Positions 45,768 to 54,362 of a stretch of DNA of 54,362 nucleotides are shown here, piece by piece. Below the pieces are notes generated by a model, which was not told the DNA's origin, ran no database searches, and saw nothing but the letters and a program-made list of their open reading frames with translations. The stretch lies in the NCBI GenBank assembly GCA_030652115.1, contig JAUSBK010000002.1, positions 1 to 54,362 on the forward strand. The letters run 5' to 3'. This DNA is from Coriobacteriia bacterium. Lineage in GTDB: Bacteria; Actinomycetota; Coriobacteriia; Anaerosomatales; Anaerosomataceae. How positions within the stretch are numbered: position 1 is the first letter of the stretch; each line of letters starts with the position of its first letter. A program made the position numbers and the translations under genes.

Positions 45768-48341
45768 ATGGTCCGTTTCAAGGTGCCAGGCGAAGACTCG
45801 GCGAGTGTAGAGTCCCCATCGCTCTTGTTCCGAGACCTGCCTCGCGACGAAAGCATTAAGTTTCTGTGGGGTCACCAGGAGAAGATGCTTGATGACTACT
45901 ACGCCAATCACCTAGAGACACCGGATGTGGCTCTGGAGTTGCCTACTGGGTCAGGCAAGACCCTGGTAGGCTTGCTCGCTGCGGAGTATGCGCGTCGAAA
46001 GCACGTCGCAGCTGTCGTCTTCCTATGTCCCACTCGGCAACTCTGCAAGCAAGTGGACGAGCAGGCCGAACGCTACGGTATTCCAACCGTGAATCTGACG
46101 GGTAGTCACCGCAACTGGAGCCAGAAGGACGTCTACCGCTTTCAGCAGGGTCAAGCGATTGCAGTTGCCACCTACAGCACCGTGTTCAACTCCAACCCCG
46201 CGATTCAGGGTGTTGACACCTTCGTCTGCGACGACGCCCACGCTGCGGCGGACTACGTGTCCGGCCTCTGGACGCTTGAAATCTCCCGCGAGGATCATCC
46301 GGGCCTGTTTGACGGGGTCATGGGTCTACTGGCACCGATTCTTCCCACCAATGTGGCAGTGGCCATCGAAAGTGCGCACGAGCAGGACGCGGTTGACTTG
46401 GTTTCTCTCATTCGACTCCACGAGTACATGGACCGGCTGAAGGCGCTGATGTCGCGCTTCGCCAGCGAGGACGACGGTCTCAAGTGGGCTTGGGGCGAGA
46501 TAGCGGCCCACATTGATGGGTGCTGTCTGTACTGCTCCTCGCGGAAGATCGAGATCCGGCCCGTAATACCCCCCACCGACACTCATCAGCTGTTCAAGGG
46601 CGCGCGGCAACGCGTCTATATGTCTGCGACTCTCGGTGAGGACGGCGATCTTGAGCGCGCATTCGGACGACGCAACATCTCGCGACTTCCGATACCCGAA
46701 GGCTGGGAGACCCGTGGAACTGGCCGACGCCTGGTCATGCAACCAGGGCTGAGTATCGAAAACCCGAGAGCTGCCGCCATCAGAATCATGCAGCATGCCG
46801 GCAGAGGACTATGGCTCGCGAACAGTTCAGTCGCCCAAGTGCGCATCAGTCGAGAACTGGAGGAGGCCGGATTCGCGGTCGTTGGACTGACAAATCGAGA
46901 CGGCATGAGCGACGCTTTCGCACGTACCGCCAACCCCGCAGCAATGGTAGTTGCGTGCCGCTATGACGGAATCGATCTCCCCGGCGATCTATGCAGGGTG
47001 GCGGTCGTTGAGGGACTCCCTCGTTCACTTGGGCTGCAGGAGCGATTCCTCTACGAGAAGCTGCAAGCACAGGCGGAGCTTCGCGACAGAATCAGGACTC
47101 GCGTCGTCCAGGCGTTCGGTCGCTGCACCCGAGACGAGACGGACTACTCGCTTGTCTTGGTAGTGGGTGGATCGCTGCACAACTGGCTCGCAATACCTGC
47201 GAACACTCGGGGCATGCACCCCGAGAGCCAAGCGGAGATTCAGTTTGGAGCGAGTAACTCTCTTGAGACTACCGAGGACGAGTTCGTTGAACTGTGCGTG
47301 TCCTTCCTGGATGAGCGAGACACGAGGCAGGAGGTCGACCGGGGCGTGCGGGCTCTCCGTGACCGCTGCACCAAGGTAAGCGATGCGGAGGCGGGGCAAC
47401 TCGTGGTGGCTGCACGTTACGAGATTGACTACTCGCACTTGATGTGGCGTGCCGACTACGCAGGAGCACTCGCGGCCGCCGTGAAGGTGCTCGACTCGCT
47501 GGAGGGCGGAGAGGAACTGCGCCCATACCGTGGCTTCTGGTACCACGCGGCAGCGGTTGCATCCTTCCTCGCATGGAAGGATAGCGGCCAGTCGCAGCAC
47601 CGGGACAAGTGCATAGAACTTATACGCGGAGCCAAGGCATGCTCACACACGGTTACTTGGCTCTCTCAAGTCGAGGCGATGCTTGTCGGTACGCTCGAGC
47701 TCGAGAGTGCGCCAGCACAAGAATCCGCAGTACTTGTCGCTGAGGTTACGCGTTTCCTCGACAAGTATCGCTTGCTGGGATCCCGATTCGATTCGCGAGT
47801 CAGCGAGACGCGTGGGCTGCTCACAAGCTCCGTTGCCAAGGACTTCGAGCGCGGCCTGAAGTCACTGGGCCAGATGCTCGGTGCGCAGGCATCGCGGCCG
47901 ACGGGCAGCGGCGCACCAGACGGTCTGTGGGTCTTTGACACCTTCGCAGTGGTGCTCGAGGCCAAGAGCGACTCCAGCCCTGACAGGGCTGTCTCCATCG
48001 ACACGGTCCGTCAGACCCTGACGCATGAGACGCGGGTGCGAGCTGACAGCCAGCTCGGCAGTCTCCCGGTGGACACACTCCTTCTCACGCCACAGGCCAC
48101 GATCGACCGCGAGGCCGCCAAGATCGCTGGCAACATACGTGTACTAGCGCCTGCGGACGCACTTGCGCTGTTAGACGTTGCTGCAATCGCGCTCGGTGAG
48201 ATACGAGCCGTCGCGACCAGCACCATGCATGACTCGCTCGCTTCTCTGATAACGAGTGTGTACTCGCAGCGAGGTCTGTCGGCGGTCGACCTGCGCAAGC
48301 GACTTGTCAACACGTCGCTTTCGTCGCTGCCGGTGGCATAA
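45768..48341 (+). CDS. Superfamily 2 helicase fused to a PD-(D/E)xK-like nuclease domain
   Basis: The 857-residue protein has an N-terminal SF2 helicase core: Walker A LPTGSGKT (58-65), motif Ia CPTRQLCKQ, motif II CDDAH (DDAH at 155-158, a variant DEAH box), motif III MSAT, and motif VI QAFGRCTRD. The C-terminal part is helical and then contains PDGLWVFDTFAVVLEAKSD near residue 735, an Asp ... Glu-x-Lys arrangement of a PD-(D/E)xK nuclease. Helicase-nuclease fusions are typical of restriction or anti-phage machines. No methyltransferase accompanies it in this module. ATG 45768 has AGGGGGAGC upstream. A partner may be the next gene. Confidence 0.82.
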   Translation: MVRFKVPGEDSASVESPSLLFRDLPRDESIKFLWGHQEKMLDDYYANHLETPDVALELPTGSGKTLVGLLAAEYARRKHVAAVVFLCPTRQLCKQVDEQAERYGIPTVNLTGSHRNWSQKDVYRFQQGQAIAVATYSTVFNSNPAIQGVDTFVCDDAHAAADYVSGLWTLEISREDHPGLFDGVMGLLAPILPTNVAVAIESAHEQDAVDLVSLIRLHEYMDRLKALMSRFASEDDGLKWAWGEIAAHIDGCCLYCSSRKIEIRPVIPPTDTHQLFKGARQRVYMSATLGEDGDLERAFGRRNISRLPIPEGWETRGTGRRLVMQPGLSIENPRAAAIRIMQHAGRGLWLANSSVAQVRISRELEEAGFAVVGLTNRDGMSDAFARTANPAAMVVACRYDGIDLPGDLCRVAVVEGLPRSLGLQERFLYEKLQAQAELRDRIRTRVVQAFGRCTRDETDYSLVLVVGGSLHNWLAIPANTRGMHPESQAEIQFGASNSLETTEDEFVELCVSFLDERDTRQEVDRGVRALRDRCTKVSDAEAGQLVVAARYEIDYSHLMWRADYAGALAAAVKVLDSLEGGEELRPYRGFWYHAAAVASFLAWKDSGQSQHRDKCIELIRGAKACSHTVTWLSQVEAMLVGTLELESAPAQESAVLVAEVTRFLDKYRLLGSRFDSRVSETRGLLTSSVAKDFERGLKSLGQMLGAQASRPTGSGAPDGLWVFDTFAVVLEAKSDSSPDRAVSIDTVRQTLTHETRVRADSQLGSLPVDTLLLTPQATIDREAAKIAGNIRVLAPADALALLDVAAIALGEIRAVATSTMHDSLASLITSVYSQRGLSAVDLRKRLVNTSLSSLPVA

Positions 48342-48436
48342 TTGTGGGAATAGCGGCCCCGTCCAACCCTGAGATCGAGCGGACAACGCTCCGCGTCGCC
48401 TCTCATCTCAAGGAACGTTAGGCCGAAGGGGGAGGC

Positions 48437-49102
48437 GTGGCGCGCCAGAAGATCGAGATGGAGCCCGGCGGCATATCGCCCGTGCAGCGCGATCTCTGGG
48501 TAGCTGCGGTCGAGAAGCTCGACGAAGCGACTGCCGCCGTAGAACAAATGGGCGCAGCACAAGACAGGATTGAGTTTGAAGCGGGATGGACGCGCCTCGT
48601 GGACTCTCTGGAGGAGTTCTGGGCGCGTTTCTTCGATGAGGGGAAGTCCCGTTTTCCGAGCTTCCAGCCGTGGGCGGGCGCGGTGCTGTCCTTCAGGAAG
48701 TCCGAGCCCCTGCTCCAGTATCTCGTCCAGGCGAGACACCAGAGCCAGCACGGCAGGATAGCTCTTGTTTGGGAGGAGGGTCGGCTACAGGTGGCTCCCG
48801 GGTTCTCTGGTGCAATCCGGGGGTTCCAGGCGTTTGAGGACGGGACATTCGAAATCGACGCTGTGCCAGCTCACCCATCTGTACCGTCACCGACTCTCAT
48901 CCACTCACCGGGTCGCCCACATCTGCCGCTGATTGAGAACAAGAAACACGGCGGCAGGTTCGCACCTCCCACAGCCTATCGGGGCCAATTACTTCAGGAT
49001 GCCTCTCCGGCCACCGTGGCCCGAATCGGCATTGACTACTACTCGGGGGTTGTAGCGGGAGCCTTGGAGAAGTTCGGCGGCCAGTCGGCATCCTTGGCCT
49101 AA
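48437..49102 (+). CDS. Unknown protein, possible partner of the helicase
   Basis: The 221-residue protein starts at GTG 48437, preceded by AAGGGGGAGG. Its N-terminal half is helical with Trp and Phe clusters (WTRLVDSLEEFWARFFDEG), followed by YLVQARHQSQHGRIALVW. The C-terminal half is strand-rich and Pro/Gly-rich. The Arg-His-Gln-x2-Gln-His segment could be a HEPN-like R-x-x-x-x-H but is not a clean match. It lies 95 bases after the helicase gene and may be co-transcribed. Family unknown. Confidence 0.72.
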   Translation: MARQKIEMEPGGISPVQRDLWVAAVEKLDEATAAVEQMGAAQDRIEFEAGWTRLVDSLEEFWARFFDEGKSRFPSFQPWAGAVLSFRKSEPLLQYLVQARHQSQHGRIALVWEEGRLQVAPGFSGAIRGFQAFEDGTFEIDAVPAHPSVPSPTLIHSPGRPHLPLIENKKHGGRFAPPTAYRGQLLQDASPATVARIGIDYYSGVVAGALEKFGGQSASLA

Positions 49103-49221
49103 CCCGCGCGTCCACCGCGACAAACCGCAGCGGAGAGCGGTAGGCTGAAGGGAAGCGTATGGGCTGGTGTTTGCGGGTGATGCGCAACTACGCTAGGCAC
49201 ACTGCAGAGGGGGAAAGCCAC

Positions 49222-49452
49222 ATGCGGCGACGCATCCTTGAGCTCGCAATCTCCGCTTGGTTCTTCATCGCATGGCCCGCACTCGCTAACGCTGACTTCA
49301 GTGATTATGCGAATGCGAACGCCACTCGGGCGGCTGCAACGACTGCGGCGAGTGCCGCGACACAATCAGCCCTGATCTACGGCGGAGCCATAGTCTTGGC
49401 TGGAGTCGCCATTGGGGTAGGTCTCTACCTTGGATTGCGGAATAGGAAGTAG
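49222..49452 (+). CDS. Small secreted/membrane protein (76 aa)
   Basis: ATG 49222 after GAGGGGGAAAG starts a signal-peptide-like N-terminus (MRRRILELAISAWFFIAWPA, then LANA cleavage). An Asn/Ala/Thr-rich segment and a C-terminal membrane helix (IYGGAIVLAGVAIGVGLYLG) follow, with a basic end (LRNRK). It might be a single-pass or toxin-like membrane protein. The longer frame from 49159 is disfavoured because the signal peptide begins at 49222. Confidence 0.62.
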   Translation: MRRRILELAISAWFFIAWPALANADFSDYANANATRAAATTAASAATQSALIYGGAIVLAGVAIGVGLYLGLRNRK

Positions 49453-49472
49453 TCCGTCCAGAGGACCAGACG

Positions 49473-49709
49473 ATGGGCGCAACTGTGGAAACTCGCGACG
49501 ACGTATACCGTGAGTTTGGCGTGGCGGGTGAGATCGCTCAGGCCATGGAACATGATCTCGGCAGGGTGCTGCTCGCACACAAGGGTCTTGAGGAGCGGGT
49601 GTATCTCTTCGATGAGCCCTGGAAGCCTGAGGAAGCTTTCGTCGAGTCGGTTCGGCGCAATACTCTCGGATCCACTTTCTACCAGGAACCATTCTGGGGT
49701 CTAGACTAG
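49473..49709 (+). CDS. Small acidic protein (78 aa), unknown
   Basis: Starting at ATG 49473, 20 bases after the membrane protein, with a weak AGAGGAC site. The product has a helix (EIAQAMEHDLGRVLLAHKG) and an aromatic end (GSTFYQEPFWGLD). No recognised motif. The spacing suggests co-expression with the preceding gene. Confidence 0.6.
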   Translation: MGATVETRDDVYREFGVAGEIAQAMEHDLGRVLLAHKGLEERVYLFDEPWKPEEAFVESVRRNTLGSTFYQEPFWGLD

Positions 49710-49807
49710 GCGAGATTCACAGCCGACTATTCGGCCGTGAGCTCTACTGCCGCTCATGGCGTAGACTCGGGGTGACTGCATGGTCTGCGCATTGACGGGG
49801 GAATGGC

Positions 49808-50152
49808 ATGCTCGAAGAGAGGCGCATTCTGCGGCTGCGCTACATCGCTGACTCCGAAGTTGACCTGGACGAGGTCGACCTGCTCGCGACCGCACCCTAC
49901 GTTGGACACGAGCCGGGCGCCTACCACCGCCGAAATCATCGCCAAGCTCGTGAAGCTGACCGAATTCATCGCGGATCGTGTTCTCTCGGGATCACTGGGG
50001 AAGTGCCAACGAGACTCAGAGGACACTACTGGACCGACCGCAACAGCAGCGGCGAGCTTGATTACGCAGTGCGGTCGAGTCAGATGGCCGAGGACTTTGA
50101 CAGGGCGGTCCGTCTATTCACGATGGCGGACGCTCAAGGTGGCCACCAGTGA
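49808..50152 (+). CDS. Small gene before the YobI-like NTPase, possibly frameshifted
   Basis: The frame from ATG 49808 (GGGGGAATGGC upstream) gives 114 residues, beginning MLEERRILRLRYIADSEVDL and ending SSQMAEDFDRAVRLFTMADA. In the middle it turns Arg/His-rich, while another open frame reads TTAEIIAKLVKLTEFIADRV, a much more protein-like helix. Switching frames near 49912 and back near 50010 would give a sensible continuous protein, so two compensating indels are possible. Its stop overlaps the NTPase start (GTGA). No family recognised. Confidence 0.5.
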   Translation: MLEERRILRLRYIADSEVDLDEVDLLATAPYVGHEPGAYHRRNHRQAREADRIHRGSCSLGITGEVPTRLRGHYWTDRNSSGELDYAVRSSQMAEDFDRAVRLFTMADAQGGHQ

Positions 50153-53100
50153 AGGGGAAGGGCAAAGACGCAGGAGACACTGCACGCGACTCGGTCGCAC
50201 ATGCAGCCCTTCTGCCTCTTACTCCCATCTACGTCACCTCTGATCACGAAACGTATGTCAATGCCATCGAGACTGCCCTCAAGGAGAACAGCGGCTCTGC
50301 CATCCGCAACATCGCCCTTACGGGCAGCTATGGCGTGGGGAAGAGCAGCATTCTTCAAGAGGTTGCCGACCGGCATGACGACAAAGTCGTGCAGGTATCC
50401 CTCTCGACCCTCGGCTTCTCGGATCTGCCGAAGTCGGATTCCGCTTCAGGTGCGCCAGTTACGAAGACGAACCTGATACAGAAAGAGATCGTCAAGCAGC
50501 TGCTCTACAGGGAAGATCCGGCCAAGATGCCCGGCTCGCGCTTTCGTCGCATCGGCCGATTCAAGTTCTGGCGTCAGGCCTTGGAAGCCGCGCTGGTTGG
50601 TTTCGTCACAACACTCGTATTCTTTCTGGCGGGCTGGACTCAAAGACTAATTGTTCTCGTGCCGTCGGATATCAAGCTCGGCGGTTACGCGCACGCGGCC
50701 GTGTTCTTCGCTGCGACAGCTCTTGCGCTTGCGCTTGAATGGTTGTTTCACAATCGCATCCGGATTGAGAAGCTCTCTGCTGGCGCGGCTACCATCGCCC
50801 TGTCTGGGGAGTCGGGGACGTACTTCGACGAGTACCTAGATGAGATCGTCTACTTCTTCGAGATCACTGGTAGAGACATCGTCATATTCGAGGACATCGA
50901 TCGTTTCGACGATCCTCATATCTTCGAGACCCTCCGAGCACTCAATAGCTTGCTGAATCGCGCGGGCCAGTTGAAGGGTCGCAAGATTCGCTTCATTTAT
51001 GCCATCAAAGACAGCATCTTCGACAAGCTCGGCGTGCGGGCCGCCGCCGAAGAGGGTGACAGTGATTCGCCCGAGAGAGTCGATGCGGTTGATCGCGAGA
51101 TGGCTCGGACCAACCGCACCAAGTTCTTTGACCTTGTCATTCCTGTCGTCCCGTTCATCACTCACCGCAATGCTCGGGACCTCATGGATCGGGTGATGAA
51201 GCAGTCCGGTTCGACGATATCGAGCGAGCTGATTGACCTGTCCGCTCAGCACTTGGTCGACATGCGGCTGATCAAGAACGTACATAACGAGTTTGTGATC
51301 TTTCGCTCAAAGGTTCTCGATGGTGAGGGTGGCGGGCTTGGCCTGAGCGAGGACGCCCTGTTCGCCATGATGCTCTACAAGAGCACACATCTGAAAGACT
51401 TCGAGAACATCAAGATCCGCGAAAGCCGACTTGATGTTCTCTATGAGGATTATCGACAGCTGGTAGCAGAGAACATGGCCGGGCTAGCGTCGGATGAGGC
51501 CAACGTGCGACGGCGCGTGGCTAGTCTTGACTCGGTCGAGAGTCGAAGTGCGGCTCTCGGACAAGATCTATTGGACTACATCGATCGACTCCAGCGACAG
51601 TTGAGCGCCAATGAGACTGTGTTCACGTATGCGAATGCAAACATCAATGCCGACCACCTCAAGACCAAGGAGTTCTGGGAAGGCCTCTTGGCTGGCGAAC
51701 AGCCCGTTGTGGTGAACATGCGGCAGCCGAACAACCATATAGCAGCGTTCAGCTTGACCCGTGCCGAGCTGGAGTTGGCACTTGGCAAGTCGCTCTCACC
51801 GAAGAACTGGGAGATGAGCGATCGAGCGCAGCTGCGAGAGCGTCTCCAGAAGATCAGGCAGGATCGCGAATTCCTTCGGTCGGCTGGTATGCGCGATCTC
51901 TTTGATCGCGAGGAGTTCAAGCTGACCAAGGTGGATGCGGGGCAATTCTCATTCCGTGAACTTGTGGCCGATCATCTGGGCTCGAACCTGGCGCGTCAAC
52001 TCGTTGCGGCCGGTTACATCGACCGCAACTTCACTCTCTACACCTCGACCTACTACGCGAACAGAGTCAGTTCGCAGGCGATGAACTTCATGATTCACAA
52101 CATCGATCCGAACTTGATGGATCCGCATTTCGAGCTGAGCTCGGCCGATGTGCAGGCGGTATTCCGCGAGCGCGGCGAGTCCGTTCTGCGTCAGCGCGGG
52201 ATGTACAACATCAACGTGCTGGACCACCTGCTAGAGAAGAAGGACACAAGGGTTGAGGCTCTCGTGCGGTCTTTGATGATCGATGGCGAAGATGAGCGAG
52301 TGTTCCTCGTTTCCTACTTCGCGGGTGGGGCTCAACTGGACGCTCTCGTCCGCAAGCTCGCGGAGAGATGGACCGCCATCTTTAGATTCATTCTCAATGA
52401 CGCTCAACTTGGAGATGAAGTACAGTCTCGCCTGGTAAACGTCGCTCTTGGAAGCATCGTTGATGAGCTCGAATACGAGAGCGATGAAGCCGTTCGCGAG
52501 TACTTTGAGGGCTATTATGCAGAACTCCAAGTGCTCACTTCAGAAGACACGACTGCCGAACGCGCGGCGATTGTTGCGAAGCTATTCGCGGCAGCCGACG
52601 TACGTATTGCGGAGCTCATTGGGATCGCTCCCGAGGTGCGTTATGCGATGGTGGCTTCAAATCGCTACATCATCAGTCGCGACAATCTTGTGCTTGCTCT
52701 GGGTGAGCCTGCGAGCTTGGCCCTCGATACCATCAAGACGACGGACGAGGTTGTCTACGCCTACGTCATGGACAACCTGCCTGGCTACTTGGAGGCACTG
52801 GTCGAGGATGAACCGTCCGTTTCAATCGTCACGGCCGACGATTTCGGAGCCATCCTGAGTGACGTCGCTGAGCACGATGGAAGTCAGCTCGCTCGGGTGA
52901 TCGCTCTGGCCGCGCCTGATTGCATGATCCAAGACCTCGAGGAAGTTCCGCAGGTCGCATGGCCATTCTTGGCCGAGGGCAATCGCTTTCCGGCAACCTC
53001 TGCAAACGTGTTCGCATATGTCGCGCAGGATGGACGGCTCGACGAGCATCTTGCGGGTCTGCTAACAGCGGCGGAATCGATCGTCGTCGCCGAGGATACC

Positions 53101-53832
53101 GAAGAGTCCTACAAGACAGCCTTGGCCAAGTACATCCTTGACGCCAAGGATGTGCTGCCAGATCCCGCTATTCGGACACAGTTGGTCGTTAGCCTCGGAC
53201 TGGGCGACTGGCTGCCGGGGGACGCGGTTCCGAAGGAGTCGGGCCAACTCATCGGCATACTCGTTGAGGCCAAGGTTGTTGCCGACGACGAAGACACCTT
53301 CGAACTTGCGGCGGACATGGACTGGGCAACACGCGAATACCTGATCAGCAAGTCAAAGGACTTCGTTTCGTACATGACCCCCGCGCAGATCCCTGAGGAC
53401 GAGGTTGCGCCGCTGATTCGTAGTTCAATCATCCCCAAGGTTGTGAAGACCGCATTGCTCGCTCGCCCGGCCGAGTTCACGGCGGACGCTGATCGGGTAA
53501 CGCTGACGGTGCTCGCTCAGTACGCACTGGAAGAGGAATCGCGAGTTCCCGTGGCGGAGCTGAATCGATGGGCGTGTGCCCGCGTCGAATCTGCCCTGGT
53601 CGTGCAATTGCTGTCCAACATGTTGCTGGGTGTGTCGGAGGCCGAGCTGACGCAACTACTGGTCTCCCTTGGTGGTGACTATGCCGCCGTGTCGGCACGG
53701 AACGGCAGACGGCCGAAACTGGTCAACACTGAATCGAATCTTGCGCTGATCGACCGACTCAAGCAGTTGGGAATCGTGAGCTCACATGAGGTTGTCGGCA
53801 ATAAGCTCAGGGTCAACATGAGGAAGGCCTAG
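50149..53832 (+). CDS. YobI-like membrane P-loop NTPase
   Basis: The 1,227-residue protein begins with a YobI-type P-loop domain: LTPIYVTSDHETYVNAIETA, IRNIALTGSYGVGKSSILQ (Walker A at 59-67), two membrane helices at about 143-160 (LEAALVGFVTTLVFFLAGW) and 180-195 (HAAVFFAATALALALEWLF), and Walker B DIVIFEDIDRFDD. The remaining 900 residues are helical with possible repeats and no recognised enzyme domain. YobI-like NTPases are STAND-like and occur in accessory and defence regions. It probably senses infection and acts at the membrane. GTG 50149 overlaps the upstream gene by 4 bases. Confidence 0.85.
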   Translation: MKGKGKDAGDTARDSVAHAALLPLTPIYVTSDHETYVNAIETALKENSGSAIRNIALTGSYGVGKSSILQEVADRHDDKVVQVSLSTLGFSDLPKSDSASGAPVTKTNLIQKEIVKQLLYREDPAKMPGSRFRRIGRFKFWRQALEAALVGFVTTLVFFLAGWTQRLIVLVPSDIKLGGYAHAAVFFAATALALALEWLFHNRIRIEKLSAGAATIALSGESGTYFDEYLDEIVYFFEITGRDIVIFEDIDRFDDPHIFETLRALNSLLNRAGQLKGRKIRFIYAIKDSIFDKLGVRAAAEEGDSDSPERVDAVDREMARTNRTKFFDLVIPVVPFITHRNARDLMDRVMKQSGSTISSELIDLSAQHLVDMRLIKNVHNEFVIFRSKVLDGEGGGLGLSEDALFAMMLYKSTHLKDFENIKIRESRLDVLYEDYRQLVAENMAGLASDEANVRRRVASLDSVESRSAALGQDLLDYIDRLQRQLSANETVFTYANANINADHLKTKEFWEGLLAGEQPVVVNMRQPNNHIAAFSLTRAELELALGKSLSPKNWEMSDRAQLRERLQKIRQDREFLRSAGMRDLFDREEFKLTKVDAGQFSFRELVADHLGSNLARQLVAAGYIDRNFTLYTSTYYANRVSSQAMNFMIHNIDPNLMDPHFELSSADVQAVFRERGESVLRQRGMYNINVLDHLLEKKDTRVEALVRSLMIDGEDERVFLVSYFAGGAQLDALVRKLAERWTAIFRFILNDAQLGDEVQSRLVNVALGSIVDELEYESDEAVREYFEGYYAELQVLTSEDTTAERAAIVAKLFAAADVRIAELIGIAPEVRYAMVASNRYIISRDNLVLALGEPASLALDTIKTTDEVVYAYVMDNLPGYLEALVEDEPSVSIVTADDFGAILSDVAEHDGSQLARVIALAAPDCMIQDLEEVPQVAWPFLAEGNRFPATSANVFAYVAQDGRLDEHLAGLLTAAESIVVAEDTEESYKTALAKYILDAKDVLPDPAIRTQLVVSLGLGDWLPGDAVPKESGQLIGILVEAKVVADDEDTFELAADMDWATREYLISKSKDFVSYMTPAQIPEDEVAPLIRSSIIPKVVKTALLARPAEFTADADRVTLTVLAQYALEEESRVPVAELNRWACARVESALVVQLLSNMLLGVSEAELTQLLVSLGGDYAAVSARNGRRPKLVNTESNLALIDRLKQLGIVSSHEVVGNKLRVNMRKA

Positions 53833-54093
53833 TGGCCAACCGCAAGAGCGCCTGCCGACCGAAGAGGTCTACATCCTTCCTGCTGGGGGAAGAACGACAG
53901 CACTGGTCAGCTCCGCAACAACTCAACAGTCAATAGTGGAGTTGGAGTTGCCCCGCTCTTGTTGACACCTCGACTTCAGACAGCGACCGCTGCCAACGCC
54001 CACACAAACGCGCCCACTAAGTCTGGCCACTGAACGACAACACGCCGTTGCGCACGGTAATCGTCTTACGGCGGCGCACTCTGTGTCTGTCCG

Positions 54094-54362
54094 GGATTTG
54101 TTGCCCGATTTGTTGCCCAAATACATGGTGACTATTGGTACTCGTTGGTACCTATTGGGACTCGCCGCAGCTCCGCTGTACCAACGAGTCCCAACGAGTC
54201 CCAATAGTCACAAGCACAATCAGGATTCGAATTCCCTTGGGGGCACCATAAAACCGCAGGTCAGAGTGCCTGAGTGGCCCGATTTCGAGCGTGAAATCGG
54301 GCCACAATTGTCTTCGGGCCGAAAGCGGTTGGAGGCTAAAAGCGCAGGTCAGAGGGTGTGTA
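54094..54362. repeat. Module-delimiting repeat, copy 4 (putative att site, at window end)
   Basis: GGATTTGTTGCCCGATTTG leads into the palindrome and the tRNA-like tail ending at 54248. The right flank keeps AAAACCGCAGGTCAGAG and, 90 bases on, GCGCAGGTCAGAGG, but otherwise differs from copies 2 and 3. It continues to the window edge, so what it bounds on the right is unknown. Confidence 0.85.

Overview
The window is high-GC bacterial DNA with tightly overlapping genes, strong purine-rich ribosome binding sites and many GTG or TTG starts. Together with a MraZ-like protein and a secreted CHAP protein carrying golvesin-like and DUF5648-type repeats, this fits an Actinomycetota-type host, perhaps Coriobacteriia-like. 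That placement is inference. No ribosomal RNA or complete tRNA is present.

Region 1 (1-8451) is an integron gene-cassette array without an integrase in view. Nine attC sites separate eight complete same-strand cassettes, and the end of a further cassette ORF lies at the left edge. The cargo looks like defence: two PD-(D/E)xK nuclease-like proteins, one HNH protein, a DUF4238 protein, several proteins with HEPN-type R-x4-6-H motifs, and one unknown. The last gene has lost its attC and abuts a different kind of repeat.

Region 2 is a series of modules delimited by four near-identical repeats (cores ending at 8694, 38908, 45181 and 54248). Each repeat has tandem GATTTGTCGCCC-like motifs (GATTTGTTGCCC in the fourth copy), an imperfect palindrome and a tail resembling a tRNA 3' end (TTCGAAT ... 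TGGGGGCACCA). They look like att sites of stacked integrative elements. The modules are 30.2 kb, 6.3 kb and 9.1 kb, and none carries a visible integrase.

The 30-kb module begins with a Panacea-type toxin-antitoxin pair, a gene fragment and a divergent Ppx/GppA phosphatase. About 26 kb of plus-strand genes follow. This is the main discovery: an apparently complete bacterial ubiquitin-like conjugation system. It has a TPR-GHKL sensor with a REC-AAA regulator, a vWA protein, two membrane-anchored RING-H2 proteins, an AAA ATPase, a radical SAM enzyme, a free ubiquitin-like protein, a ubiquitin-like-E2 fusion with an internal Gly-Gly-Gly, a JAMM protease and an E1 enzyme. Downstream lie a VirD4/HerA-like ATPase, a secreted CHAP hydrolase, an M50 site-2-type protease, helical-repeat proteins and a DUF5063 protein. 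A plausible model is membrane-localised protein tagging (E1 to E2 to RING), with removal by JAMM and remodelling by AAA/vWA, under the upstream two-component pair.

The 6.3-kb module holds an NgoMIV-like restriction-modification pair, predicted to recognise GCCGGC. A LexA-type box lies upstream, and a 1,137-residue helical protein of unknown function follows. The 9-kb module holds a helicase-nuclease fusion, several small or unknown genes and a large YobI-like membrane P-loop NTPase. Overall the window reads as a defence and accessory region built by two different recombination systems side by side.
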